Below are positions 45,957 through 57,599 of a stretch of DNA of 64,000 nt, in pieces. Within the stretch, counting starts at the first letter, position 1, and every line of letters starts with the position of its first letter. The DNA is from Ophiura sarsii. Its lineage: Eukaryota; Echinodermata; Ophiuroidea; Amphilepidida; Ophiuridae. The stretch is taken from the NCBI GenBank assembly GCA_035610835.1, contig CM069452.1:30058143-30122142 (forward strand), read 5' to 3'. The notes beneath the pieces are model-generated. The model searched no databases. It had not been told where the DNA came from and was given only the letters and a program-made list of their open reading frames with translations. The translations under genes were made by a program, and so were the position numbers.

Positions 45957-47680
45957 CACTGGCACTCATAAGTATTACCGCAGTGAATATATCCTAGAAA
46001 TTCCACCTTCTATGAACAAACCATTGATGATTTTCACTAGTAATGACATTCTGTGTCTGCATTATATAGTTCTTCTTCATAAATTCATGTTTGTTGTATG
46101 ATATGTTCATCAGATTTTCGACAAAACCCTATAAATTGAGACAAGTCTAAAGCTACACAGTGAAATCCCATAGACATTTGACTCATTATACATTCATGAG
46201 CTCATTATCGCCGTGTAACGCCATGTGGGATATCCTTACTTGCGAAAATCATCTCCAACAAATCATTAGTTTTACATTATTTTATAAAATCTCAGCACGT
46301 ATAGTTATTATGCCAGGGACTTCCAATACTCATTAATACCTAGAACTCGGCTTATGTTTTGAAAAGGTTACTGGAATCTTCCAAAAAAATCAAATATTTC
46401 GAGACATAACTTTATTAAAGTTTTGGTTGTAGAAGGATAACTGTCGCGTACTGGGAACCAGCCAATTTTTTTTAAAGAAACTTGCAGCAGCAATTACAAT
46501 GTTACAAACAAGGGTATTCTGTCATATTGAAAATGTGTGGATAGAACATGGGCTATATAAACACTTTGAACTGATGCACATGATATTTATACCAAGCACA
46601 CAATGCATTTTTATACACCATTGAGCATGTTGAGCTCGTCTTGGTGAATATGTCTGGTTTAAATGCAATCTTCATATTTTTGGATTCAGAAAAATTTTCA
46701 ACGTAGTGACACCCCCTTAGTGAGACGGCTTGTCAAGTCCATTCAAAAAAATTGAGACCAACCAAGCCTGACCTACGCTATTAGAAAATATTAATCACCG
46801 AATAAGTTTAGTTATCGCATGATCCAGCATACATTATTTTGAATTGACTTGTTCAACTCTTTTGTTAGACTTGAATCGATCACCCTTTTAGTGCATTCTT
46901 TTATGAATGGGAGTTAACTGTTATAATGTGAAAGATAGAGATATCGCCCAATTAAACACATCTGACAATAAGTACGCGTTCGTCTAGTACGGTGGTGTAT
47001 GTAATCTGTTGGGCTATGTTGCTTCACATAAATATGGCACAACTGAGAGACCGACTGACTGACCTTCGTAAAAATGTTACGGTGACTGTCTCGCATGAAT
47101 GCAAATCATTGTCGCGGTAATTTTAAAACCGGCTACATGTAGGCCTGTGTGCTGCCTCGCGTAAAATACAGACAATCTGCGTGGTTCTCTGTCGCATTTT
47201 CGAACACTGATTTTCAAACCAAAATATTTAAATTGTCTTTTAAATTTCAGGATTTTCTTGACAATTCAAATTACCTCCTCATCAAATTACCATGTTTTGG
47301 GCATTTATAAGTACTGGGCATCCTTTATAGGATATTGCATTTGTGAATTTAGCAATTAATTGTTAAAGCACTGACTTTTTACAAAGAAGGTACTGGTAAG
47401 AGAGGATTTTCCCATAGCGTTACAATGGCGATAATGAGCTCATGAATATATAATGAGGCAAATGTCTATGGGATTTCACTGTGTAGCTTTAGACTGGTCT
47501 CAATTTATAGGGTTTAGTCGAAAATCTGATGAACACAACATACAACAAACATGAATTTATGAAGAACAACTATGAAATGCAGACACACTGTTGTTACTAG
47601 TGAAAATAATCAATAGTTTGTTCATAGAAGATGGAATTTCTAGGGTATGTTCACTGCGGTAATACTTATGAGTGCCAGTG
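45957..47680. mobile_element. 1.7-kb inverted-repeat element with ~265-bp arms and TA flanks
   Basis: The left end CACTGGCACTCATAAGTATT and right end AATACTTATGAGTGCCAGTG are exact inverses. TA lies on both sides (45955-45956, 47681-47682). The arms (45957 to about 46220 and about 47420-47680) match with moderate divergence. The ~1.2-kb interior has no transposase frame. TA duplication indicates a mariner/Tc1-type or related element. It abuts the upstream exon of the minus-strand gene. Confidence 0.85.
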
Positions 47681-47682
47681 TA

Positions 47683-49480
47683 TTTACATGATACAAAATT
47701 TATTTTAATTTTGGCATTTTTTAATCAAAAACAGAATAAACAGCTAAATTAATTAAATGTTATGTTGCATGTAAATATATGAGAAGGGGTAGTGGCGAAA
47801 AGAAATATTATTTTAATCAGGTGAAAATAATTTTCCTGGATTTGTAGTAAGAACTTTGTGAAATAATAACAAATGATATAATTTAAATGTTAAACTTTAA
47901 TAATATCATTTTTACATGATAACAACGAACACATCATTGATAAGAATCCTGGGACCAGAACCCATCTGAAACCCGGTCTGAAACACATTCGGTACGCGCT
48001 GCGGGAAATTTCCCATTTTCTTCATTCATCTCCATTTAAGATTTCAAGGCGATCCCTGCACATCGGAACCCAAAACAAGGCAATGACCCTATGACCTGTC
48101 AGTGTCAGATTTACAGCGTGTGCTTGAAGCTCCAGTCATGACAGTGTCCGGAGGCGGCGGGTGCAATATCTAATTCAAAAAATAAACCTGTAATTTTAAC
48201 TAAATTTGACAATTTACGGCAGAAAAACGAGGCCTCAATGACCTCCTACTCATCTACCCAAGCTATTACACAAAGTTTGCACAGATGAAAATTAATTTGC
48301 ACACGTAAATATTCAGTAGACATCAGGAGCAGTTTTTTCAAACTTATATATGGGTCTTGAGCAAGTGGTTCTTTGATGCGAGTTTTGTTCAATCGGTCTT
48401 CATTCAGAGAAGAAATGGCACAACACAATAAGTGTCTATCGTCTATCCAAAAAGTTGACAGACTGATACCCAGATTGACAGATACACCGCTCAGGCCAGC
48501 ATTAGGTCCACTTCCTATGGAACTGACCTAAAAAAACAGACAGCATGCAGAGATGCTATGGAATTTCTTTGGTGTATAGTAGAAAATTGGTAATCGTAAC
48601 TTTTACATAGAGAGCTATACCACGAAATTGTGACTTTTTCCTAAACTTCAGTCAGTACAGTATCACATACCAATATATAATGTAAACAGCATATCACAAA
48701 CTGATCTATTTCCAAGCTTCAAAAACATGTCACAGATAGATCTATTAGGCACTTTATACAATAGAGAAATTGCCAACACTGTTGGAAAAAGAAATCACAC
48801 ACAGATCGACAAATTTAATACCATATTAAACAACATTACATTAAAAAATTCCTTGAAATTCCACTAAGATGAAAACTTCCAAGTGTCTTCTTTGTAAAAG
48901 TGATATATTAAATATTGAGTATTAATCAAGCCCCACATTTTTTAATCTTTATTTTCTTGTAAAATTGTCTTGCTTGGAATAGAGCAGGATGTGATGCAAC
49001 CTAGGATTTGAACTAGTAATCATTGTAAGACACCATTTTCCAACTGTTCTTCTCCATCACTTATACCCACCTAATCAATAAGAATGTTCTTACACTTATT
49101 ACTACAAAAACCTGACTAGCTTACTTTCACCTATAAGAAAGTTAACATTTATTATTAACATTAACATCCATACCATTTGTTGTAAGCCTATTCTAGTTGA
49201 CAATGGCAATGTGTGTAATGGTTCTTATGTTTCTTGTTTTAACCATAGATTCAAGAATTTTAATGTTACAAGTGGGTCAAAATTTGAACTTGTGTAAATG
49301 CTCTTAAAAACCCTCATCAACATCCTCTGGTTATACTCCTAATGCCAAAAATTACAGCACTACACTTGTAAATTGTTGGGATAACTAATATATTATTCCA
49401 TTATGTTTGTTGAAATAACTCAATCTTTAATCTTAGTTAAATGTTACAATTTGGAGGGAAAAAAAGCCTTGCCAGAAAAC
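47683..49480. other. AT-rich interval without a recognisable gene
   Basis: No exon or RNA gene supported. A phrase at 48040-48180 and 48440-48535 (GACAGACTGATACCCAGATTGACAG) looks like dispersed-repeat sequence. Confidence 0.45.
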
Positions 49481-49635
49481 ATCCACTTTTATAGTGTGAT
49501 TTTTACACTGTGGGAAATCATATAAAGACTTCGAACAAGTCTTTATTAAAACAAATGCCAAAAACCTTCATTTTTAAAGTCATTTCTACACTGTGGAAAA
49601 TCTTCATCAAAGACTTGGAACAAGTCTAATTTCAA
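49480..49635. repeat. Imperfect ~85-bp tandem duplication
   Basis: ACACTGTGGGAAATCATATAAAGACTTCGAACAAGTCT is echoed by ACACTGTGGAAAATCTTCATCAAAGACTTGGAACAAGTCT about 85 bp later. No coding meaning. Confidence 0.6.
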
Positions 49636-50025
49636 TATTTTTTATTTGAGTTGAATTACCAAAATGTTTCCTATTTTTTTCCAATATTCAAAATTATTAA
49701 GGATTCTTATATAGTGGGCATGGTTGTGGATGTCAACAGGCAATTTGATTGGTTTTCGGCTGATTTTCCGCCGATACGCACTATATATTATGAGGCCACT
49801 GTCTATAGATTTGGACGGGGCTTATTTCATACTTTCAGTGCGTATAGTCATCGCGTTATGACGTTCAAGCGCACCCTACACAAAGTTGCCGGCGTTTGCG
49901 TTGTGTGTATACGCAGGGTTGCCGGGGTGCGTGTGCGAAAGTAACGCGATTATTCGTAGCCGCCAAGTGGTAAACAAATCGGTGGACTCGCCGATTTTAT
50001 AAAGGGGGAATTTGTTGTTGTTTGA

Positions 50026-51078
50026 TTAAAATAAATCTAACAAAAAGCGTTGTTTTATGATAAAAGGTAAAAATAACAATATACTAAATAAGAATGATAA
50101 TAAAATATGGTTCGTAGCTGTTTTGATATAGACAGTACAGTCATAATGTATAGGCTGTACCATATTTTTATCGTCGTGAATGGCCGCCGATATACTGGAT
50201 ATAATTGTAATGTGTGTGCGAAACAGATTGGATGCTGCAATTAAGATTATCTGATCCCCCCCAAATTCCATCGCGACTCATGTAGTCAATATATTGTTGC
50301 CAAGTCAAAAATCCTGTGAAGTCCAACATGTGTACACCTCCTGCTGTGTCTCGATGCTCAGTTAGATAGTTGACCAACTGAGCACGCAACTCCTGATGAT
50401 TCATATCTGCAATTCCTGCAAATCTCAGCTGTTCAGTCAAAGCATGGAACATGCAGTTGCCATCTTTTGGTGTCCGCGGCTCAACATAGGACAGTCCAGC
50501 TTCCTGGATATGACTGTCTAAAGTACTCTGGCTACTATCTACAGGTTGCTTCAGAGATAACGAAATCCCTGGCAGAAACGGACAATGTCTGCTGGACTTG
50601 ACAGCTTGTACGACTTTTTGGATGTTGCAGTTTTCTTTTGTGAATTTGATACCTTTTTCTTGGCAGGTGTCTTTACCGCATCCAGTGCCAACTTCTGTCG
50701 ACGCTGTTCATCTTCTCTTGTAACCGATGTCAGGTTACTTACTGGCACCACTTTGGTTATTGAAATATCATCATTTGTGTATTGTATCTTGTACCTGTAA
50801 GTTTCCAGATACGCCTCCAAAATTGTAGCCAGATGTACAAGTGGTTTGCCAATTGGCCGACCCCCACGGTTCACACCTTTGGCTTGGGGAACTGGTATGA
50901 ACACCTTTTCTCCTTCATGATATATTGATGGTGGGTTACTTCTTATATTACGTTTAATCATCTTCTCGGCTTCTTTGTCATTGCAGTTTTGCACGTTTTC
51001 TCATTTGCTCAACATTTTGAAAGTGTGCCGTCAGGTTTTCCTGATCTGCTTCAATGTCTAAAGGTGATGTTTCTGCCT
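50026..51078 (-). pseudogene. Integrase-tail plus OTU-type cysteine protease fragment
   Basis: An acceptor-like TTCCGTTTTCTCAG at about 51079 opens a frame (ENLTAHFQNVEQMRKRAK) that shifts into NDKEAEKMIKRNIRSNPPSI ... YHEGEKVFIPVP, the small barrel and linker typical of integrase C-termini. A Lys-rich linker follows, then an OTU-like domain. Its catalytic-Cys block DGNCMFHALTEQL is at about 50464, followed by HQELRAQLVNYL and YMSRDGIWG. The frame breaks in a 7-G run (50256-50262) and resumes as DQIILIAASNLFRTHITIIS. OTU enzymes cleave ubiquitin-type chains, and similar modules occur in some integrase-bearing mobile elements. At least three frame changes make this a relic. Confidence 0.7.
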
Positions 51079-51208
51079 GAGAAAACGGAAGAAAGAAAAT
51101 TATTTCATTATTGATATTAACTTATTATTTAAATTAACATAATGTTGGATGTTGGATTGTGTACCGTGACTGCTTAATATTGAATCTGCAGTCTGCGTAA
51201 CCATGCAA

Positions 51209-51284
51209 GCTCCTGTGGTTAAGTGGTTAAGGCACTGCTGGTCTCATAAATTAGAGGTCCAGGGTTCGATTCTCAGGCGGGCAC
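51209..51284 (+). repeat. tRNA-like (tRNA-Met-like) sequence, probably a SINE head
   Basis: An A-box-like TGGTTAAGTGGTTAAGGC and a B-box GGTTCGATTCT are correctly spaced. The anticodon-loop position reads CTCATAA (CAU). The acceptor stem does not pair well, so a functional tRNA is unlikely. An A-run and non-tRNA sequence follow, as in tRNA-derived SINEs. Confidence 0.5.
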
Positions 51285-51639
51285 ACTTTAAAAAAAAAGT
51301 AATAGCTCCATGAGCTTGATAGGTCTTCGCGTGATGTTATCAAGCAAAATGAGTCTGGTGTCGGTGAAACCACATTTTGATTTTTTTTGATTTGATTCTC
51401 CAGAACTTCAAACAAGCTACATTTTGCAGAAAACCCCATCAAAATTGGACACTTAGTTCCAAAGATATGAGTAATTGAAGAACTTTCAAAACAAAAAGAA
51501 ACAAAAGAAATTTTCTCCTTTGTTTGGCTGTATCTCTAATCAATATTCCCGACATCCAACTCATTCTGCTTGATAAAAATACATCACTATTGTGATTCAA
51601 ATTGAATAAGTAAATGTATTGCATCCTCAATTTTTACCT

Positions 51640-52270
51640 TTGACCCCTTACCGGTAGGTCTGGCGACGGGGTCACCGTGGACACTTTTGCATGTCTATCC
51701 ATGCCCAACACATTGACATTCTTATTTGCACCATTTGGAATTGGCAACAAAATGACCCCTAAATGACCTCCGACCTCAACCAAAATCCACTCCCAAAGGT
51801 ATCTTGGGTCAGTGGTTCTTTGACCCAAGTTTCATTGCAATCGGACTTGCAAGGCAACAAATTTCACCCAAGTGTTGACAGACACACACACCCCTGTGCG
51901 TAAGATGTGTGAATAGGGGATATGAGTTCCACACTATGCAATAGGGGATATTGTGTATACACTCCTACCGGGCGGATTGGGGATATTTTTCGCCATTTTG
52001 TGTGTATTTTTCCGTGCGTAGGACATTGTACTATCGAACAGGGGGTGCACATGGTGCATGCTAACAGGGGTCTCCACTTGGATAGCATTGTGACATGATT
52101 TGCAGTAATTTGCACCTATTCCGAGATTGGGGATATCCCCTATTTCCGGTGTATCCCCGATTAGATGGTAGAGTGTGTGTGTGTATCCCCGATTCCTACC
52201 CTAAACGTACGCGGACACACACGAAACCCCATCCCATAAGGTCTTTTCACTACGCTGCACTTCACTCAGA
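51640..52270. other. Dispersed-repeat-like interval without a gene
   Basis: Contains phrases such as TTCATTGCAATCGGACTTGC, GACAGACACACACACC and several GGGGATAT words. Short open frames on both strands show no motif. Nothing further is supported up to 52700. Confidence 0.4.
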
Positions 52271-52709
52271 CCTAAAAATAGATAATAAATTAACTGAAAT
52301 CTAAATATGTAATCACAAATCAGTTCACTTAGAATATATCTCCATTGTTTTCAAAATAATATCTGCCTGAAGATCCAAGTCTTTTTACAATTGTTCCTTT
52401 GGTTATATCTTGGAACTGCTTTGTGAAAACTGGAGTCATATCATACTTCAATGCCGAGTACGAATGAATAATCAAAGTGACCAAATAAAATATTGCAAAT
52501 TGGATCAGTATGCCAAATTTGACCATTTGACCGTGGGGGTGTAGTTCGTAGATGATAATATTATTTATAACTAAATTGAAATGTAGACACACACAGATGT
52601 TACAGTTGCCTAATGAATACTTTTTATTTCGTACGAGGGGCATTAAATGAATACCCGCAACCATCGAAAATCTCTGATTTTCAATAAAATAAACTTATGA
52701 TACTTTTGA

Positions 52710-52754
52710 TGTTAAAGGAAATATAATTTTATTTACTCAGCCAACAGAGCCACC
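52710..52754. mobile_element. Solo right end of the 22964-23797 MITE family
   Basis: AAAGGAAATATAATTTTATT and CAGCCAACAGAGCCACC match the right terminus at 23757-23797 and are followed by TTAA. No left partner is visible. Confidence 0.7.
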
Positions 52755-52758
52755 TTAA

Positions 52759-53112
52759 AGGTAGATGACCCGATCACATTCCGATTTTCAACTTGAAGTT
52801 TTCTATTCTACATGAAAGGTCATCCTTAAAAGTCGTGTTCCAAAGTTTGAGTTACATAGCTCTAATGGTTCTTATTTTAGACGCACAAGATGCTGTGAAC
52901 TGTACCCATTGAGTAGTACACAAACTATATCGGTGGTTACCACCATTCGCGGTAATTCGACGTTATTTCATCGATTTCTCCATAATTATACCGATTTAGG
53001 CCGTCAAATTTCAGCATGATGATGAGAAAAATACGAGCTTTCATATGATATGAAAATCTCCGTATGTTTGAAATAATTCTGTGTTACGAAAATGTGATCG
53101 GGTCATCTACCT
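52759..53112. mobile_element. 354-bp TTAA MITE with 22-bp perfect ends
   Basis: It begins AGGTAGATGACCCGATCACA and ends with the exact inverse, with TTAA on both sides (52755-52758, 53113-53116). It uses the same TTAA that terminates the solo end just upstream, so two TTAA elements are joined at one target. Interior non-coding. Confidence 0.88.
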
Positions 53113-53717
53113 TTAACTGTAAGCCTCAACCCTTTCTCACAGAAAATTTCAAACATGTGGGTCATTTTTGTCATGTAATTTCAGTACTATAAAAATCATG
53201 GTCTCTGGGCACTGAAAATTGACAAGAATCAGCATTATAAATCAAGCGCCAATATTAATAAATCCATTTTTGATGTGAAAAAAGTCTGAAAAGATTGGCT
53301 GGACTCATATGCTTGGTGCATGCTTAAACGCTGTTTTATTTACACTGTCGGCATCATACCCCGGACGCACAGCGTCTGTGGTATGATAATCAGATCTACA
53401 CACAGTGAGCAAAATGACAACATGAGGGACATCACAAACTTTCAGAACTTTTTTATTAACAGAATGAGGGACTATTCTTCTTAAAGATGCGGGGAAGTTG
53501 GTTGGTCTGAATACGAAATCCATTAAAGCAACTTTGTGTTAGGCCTAATCATCATCATAGCCTACATGTAAATGAGACTGTAGGCCTACAATATATTATA
53601 TGCTAGGCGTGAACTCTTTTTCCTGATGGTCAATTTTGGGTGGAACTAGTTTCTAGAATAAACCAAATTATGTACTTTTATAGGCCTTAAAGAATTCTAT
53701 TCTACCAAATACTAGTA

Positions 53718-53993
53718 TTACCTTTGTAACAAATTTTGTATCGTTACGAACAGGCAGCACTTTTTCCTCTTCAGTGCAGTATCGTGTTCGGTCAGACTGA
53801 TGATGTAAATTTGCATGTTTTTCTCTGACACGAATTGTTTTACTTCACCGTATAGTGCCCCATGAAGCTTTAATATTATCTGTGTTTTTGTCGCTCGGTC
53901 CAGGGGTCGATTATTCTTCTGTCTTGTCCACAATCGTCTGAGCCTTGGCTCTACAAAGTTCGTTAATTCAGCCCGTTTTTTTGGCATCTTCAT
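53718..53993 (-). other. Possible first exon of an unidentified gene
   Basis: From ATG at 53993 or 53987 the frame reads MPKKRAELTNFVEPRLRRLW then KTQIILKLHGALYGEVKQFV with gene-like composition. An alternative exit at AAAG|GTAATAC (about 53720) would be a usable donor. I do not recognise the protein. Downstream minus-strand candidates (for example 53523-53305) are weak. Confidence 0.35.
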
Positions 53994-54414
53994 TTAGCTT
54001 TTACCTACGCATACTGAACAAAAATCGTGAAGCTGCTCGCTACAGTATTGTCATGATTGTGTACATGTGATATCGTGTTTAACTTTGTAAACAGAGCGTG
54101 CCACACGTGAACTTACTTTATGACAGTTTCAATAATAAATTATTCATATTGTGGGCGTGGAAATGACAGAAAACACTCAAGTCTTCTAGCTAGTCCAGCA
54201 TCTAATCAAAATTCATATAATAGTCTCATACATAAAAGCGTAGACACATCATGCATGAACGGACGCTTGCTGCGCATAGCTTTATACCTTGTATACTCTA
54301 CTGGAGTAAGAAGACCCTATAGGAGCTCAACATCCGTGCGATGTTGGTTCGTCGAGTGCGAAGTTTGAAATTAGGTTTTTTGGTATCTGAATTTGGATCA
54401 GCGTTCGCGTTAAG

Positions 54415-54605
54415 TGGTTGCCCAAAATTAGCACCGGGCAACCAACATGTACTTATTTGGTTGCCCCGGTGGGCAACCAATTTTTTTACAAGAAGTGAAC
54501 ACTTAACACATGCATTTAAATATTTTACAGAACGGGCAACCAAAAAATCTGCCGGGCAACCATCATTTCCTGCTTGGTTGCCCGCCGGGCAACCAGATTT
54601 TTTCC
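54415..54605. repeat. GGTTGCCC/GGGCAACC inverted-motif cluster
   Basis: GGTTGCCC and its inverse GGGCAACC occur about eight times in 190 bp, including GGTTGCCCGCCGGGCAACC and GGTTGCCCCGGTGGGCAACC. Half-sites resemble RFX X-box halves, but spacings of 5-6 are wider than canonical. It may be a small tandem/foldback repeat. Confidence 0.65.
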
Positions 54606-54894
54606 CTTAATTCGGACGCTGATTTGGATACTCTACGTATACAAATTCATATACGCGTATCAGATCTTGAATACTTCAGATACCGTATCATAATTAGGAG
54701 CTCCGCCGAACTGATATGGGCTATGTGTAGTTTTATTAAAATGGCAGAGTAACAATTGTAAACATGAGTAATCTCTTTCACTTGATATTTTGCTATCTTT
54801 TCATTTTTCCTTTCCTCTCGGTTATCTACATTAACTGGTATAGTCTATTTGGTCATCAAGAGACAGTGACTTAACCACATATTCTACTTATTAG

Positions 54895-55730
54895 GGCTGG
54901 GATTTTTGGGAATTCGTAATCCCGGGACTCGTTTTGATTTTTCGGGCGGGACCCGGAATTCCCGAAATTTTTCATCAAAATAATTGAAGAAAAAAAAAAT
55001 ACAAAAAAAATAAGCTTACTTAAAAAAACACCTTGTCAGCTAAATCGTGATTATTTAATGCAAATATATAGCGGGGATTCATTTGAAATAGATTTATTTC
55101 GTTAAATCAGTTCATTTTTGGTACTCTTGTTCTCGCTAAAATGTGATATTTCACCGTGTATTTACACTTTCGTAAGCTCGGGCGGCAACCGGCAAGTCTC
55201 CAATTAGAAATTAGAAATATGTCACAATTTCGTCAATAGATGGCGCTATAACAATAACAAACTCGATCCCTGCTCGATCTGTCAATAAGGTTTATCGTAG
55301 ATAGAAAAAAAGCCATTGATTATCCTATTCTGATGCATTGTGGGTGGATTGTGGGTGCAAATCTGCTCCATTTGCGAACCCACAATGCATCAGAATAGGA
55401 TAATCAATGGCTTTTTTTCTATCTACGATAAACCTTATCGCGCAGCGCGGCCGATAATGAAGTGAAAATCACATTTTGCGAGCATAGGAGTACAAAAAAT
55501 CCACAGATTTGACTAAATAAATCTATTTTAAATACATCTCCGCTATACATTTGCATCAAATAATCATGAATTACCCGACCACATGTTTTTTTAAGTAAGC
55601 TTTTTTTTTTTTTTCATTTTCATTTTCATTTTCATTTTTTTTTTTGGATTCGGGAAGGTGATTCTGGTTCCCGGGACCCGACATTTTCGGGCAGGACTCG
55701 ATTTCCAGGGACTCGCGCCCAGTCTTACTA
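54895..55730. mobile_element. Foldback element with long diverged arms
   Basis: The left arm has GGGCTGGGATTTTTGGGAAT, AATCCCGGGACTCG, GCTTACTTAAAAAAACA and ATAGATTTATTTCG. The right arm has the inverses AAATAAATCTAT, TTTTTTTAAGTAAGC, TCCCGGGACCCG and CGAGT...CCAGTCTTA. The arms diverge most at the outer ends. No transposase frame. A perfect hairpin sits at its centre. Confidence 0.65.
55285..55438. repeat. Perfect 61-bp inverted repeat, 32-base loop
   Basis: Arms 55285-55345 (ATAAGGTTTATCGTAGATAG ... GCATTGTGGGT) and 55378-55438 are exact inverses with no mismatch over 61 bases. The loop itself carries a shorter inverted pair (TGCAAAT/ATTTGCG). Perfect arms within diverged outer arms imply recent origin or gene conversion. 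Transcripts would form a long double-stranded hairpin. Confidence 0.93.
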
Positions 55731-55864
55731 CTTATTGCAGCACATAAGGCGTGCGCCTTCTTGCGGCGCTGGCGTATACACACGAGCGTTGAAAGGCGGA
55801 AGATACATACGTGTGGTTAAAAGCTGCGCCTTTTAAGTTACTTCACTGTCCAGAGGAAGCCAAA

Positions 55865-56926
55865 TAATAATAATAATAAAAATAAATAATAATAATGGTA
55901 ATTTATAAAGCGCCGGTATCCGCCGCAAGCGACGCTCATGGCGCTTCTCTGCATAACAACCAAAATAACATAAACACGCATGAGAACAAAGATGAGGGGA
56001 GTCACATCAAGCAAATGCTTCAGAGTACAAATATGTCTTCAAGTTTTTCTTAAAAATATGTACAGAGTTTGACAGTTTCACATATTCAGGCAAGCTATTC
56101 CATAGTTTTGGTGCTGCGACTTGAAAACTTCGCTGTCCCCACTGATGTTTAGCCAATGTTTCCTGAAGAAGACCTTGTTTTGAAGAGCGTAGCCCGCGAT
56201 GCCCTGGCACATATGGTTGAACAAGTTCTGTTAAATAAGAAGGAGCTGCATCATGTAAGATCTTGAAAGTAATAAGGCATATCTTGTATTTCAGTCTCTG
56301 TTCAGCCAGTGTAAGTCCGCTAATACAGGAGTTATATGATCTGTTCTCTTAGTATATGTAATAATCCGGGCGGCTATATTCTGCAATCGTTAAAGTTTTA
56401 CAGACAAATACATCTGCGTATCATCTGCGTAGCGGTGATAATTCAGTTGATGCCGACGAATGATATCTCCCAATTGCAAAGTATAGATAGAAAATAGTCC
56501 GGGTCCGACACACGAACCTTTTGGTACTCCATACTTTAGATGAGCAAAATCTGAAATGACATTGTTGATGCAGATAGTTTGTGATCTGCCTGAGAGGTAT
56601 GATATAAACCAATCCAACGCGACACCATTTAAACCAATACGATGTTGAAGGCGATGAAACAACACAGCATGGTCTACGGTATCGAACGCTGCTGACAAAT
56701 CAAGTAGGACAATTAGTGTGATTTCTCCCTCATCAGTGGCATGCAACACATCATTCTGTACTCTTAGAAGTGCGGTTTCTGTGCTATGGCAAGCACGGTA
56801 TGCTGATTGGTAATCCTCATCAAGATTATGTTGTTGTAGAAAGGGTACTAGTCTAGCTAGAATTACACGTTCTAATGTTTTGCCGAGAAATAGAGTATAG
56901 TATACCTTTTTTGTCACTAAAGCCAA
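55865..56926 (-). pseudogene. CR1/L2-type retrotransposon with internal deletion after YADD
   Basis: From 56926 the minus frame reads RT blocks LARLVPFLQQHNLDEDYQSA, VLLDLSAAFDTVDHAVL, DWFISYLSGRSQT, GVPKGSCVGPGLFSIY and the catalytic YADDTQM near 56410. A stop follows, then RLQNIAARIITYTKRTDHI-type C-terminal sequence without the intervening ~150 residues. The last block (SFQVAAPKLWNSLPEYVK) ends at about 56007. The 3' tail (55865-55905) is (ATT)n-like beside GGCGCTTTATAAAT. The 5' part and endonuclease are absent. Confidence 0.88.
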
Positions 56927-57204
56927 TTCTGATAGACGTTAATGGTCTTATCTTGAGACTAAATTTTGGATCTTCGAATGGGCATCCATAATTTGGTTGT
57001 TGTCTGCACTTCTTTCTTTACACTGCGATTTTCAATTGATAAAGTCCAAAGTGTTGATTTATTTTCCTTAACCTTCATTTGGAGTGTGCTATTTTCTCAA
57101 TCTCACGATCCCGGAAGAAACCTTGGCGGTAGCAATTGGTTACCTTGGTTGTGGGATCGCCGGAATGTCATGAGGTGCCATTGCTGGTTGATGAGGTGCC
57201 GCTG

Positions 57205-57470
57205 CTAGTTTTCATCGAAGTAACCCAAAAATCTCATCCAGTATTGTTGCCATGGCGGCCTCCAGGCCGTCGCAGCAGTTGTAAAAATGTACCCTCTCTT
57301 CCCATCATCACCATCCATAAATATTTCCCAATGTTGTTCAGCTTTGATGATCTGGTACATCTCCCCTGCCATAATGATTAGATTGACATATTCGCTGTCG
57401 ATTACTGGTTTCAATTGGCAATGCAGGCCGAGGATGGATGGTTCTTTGCTGGTATAACTTGGCTGTTTCT
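57205..57470 (-). pseudogene. Recurrent unidentified coding-like module, copy 1
   Basis: The minus frame includes KPVIDSEYVNLIIMAGEMYQ and IKAEQHWEIFMDGD. The same sequence recurs at 60824-60955, and its upstream part (GCCAAGTTATACCAGCAAAG) recurs at 63060-63112. The conserved peptide suggests an old repeat-encoded protein, perhaps a tail of the cluster-type genes at 44-46 kb. Function unknown. Confidence 0.5.
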
Positions 57471-57599
57471 GTTAAAGTGTACCCTCTTTGTCTTTTTCGC
57501 CCGCCGTGCCTTCCCAAGGAGTCATTTTTATTTTATCAAGTGTGACATACAACTAATTAAGGCTGTGGTCGGAACGGATTTTTTCATGTCGACATAGTG

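Noticed and set aside
51209..51284. Functional tRNA-Met gene
   Set aside because: A- and B-boxes are good, but the acceptor stem pairs poorly and non-tRNA SINE-like sequence follows.
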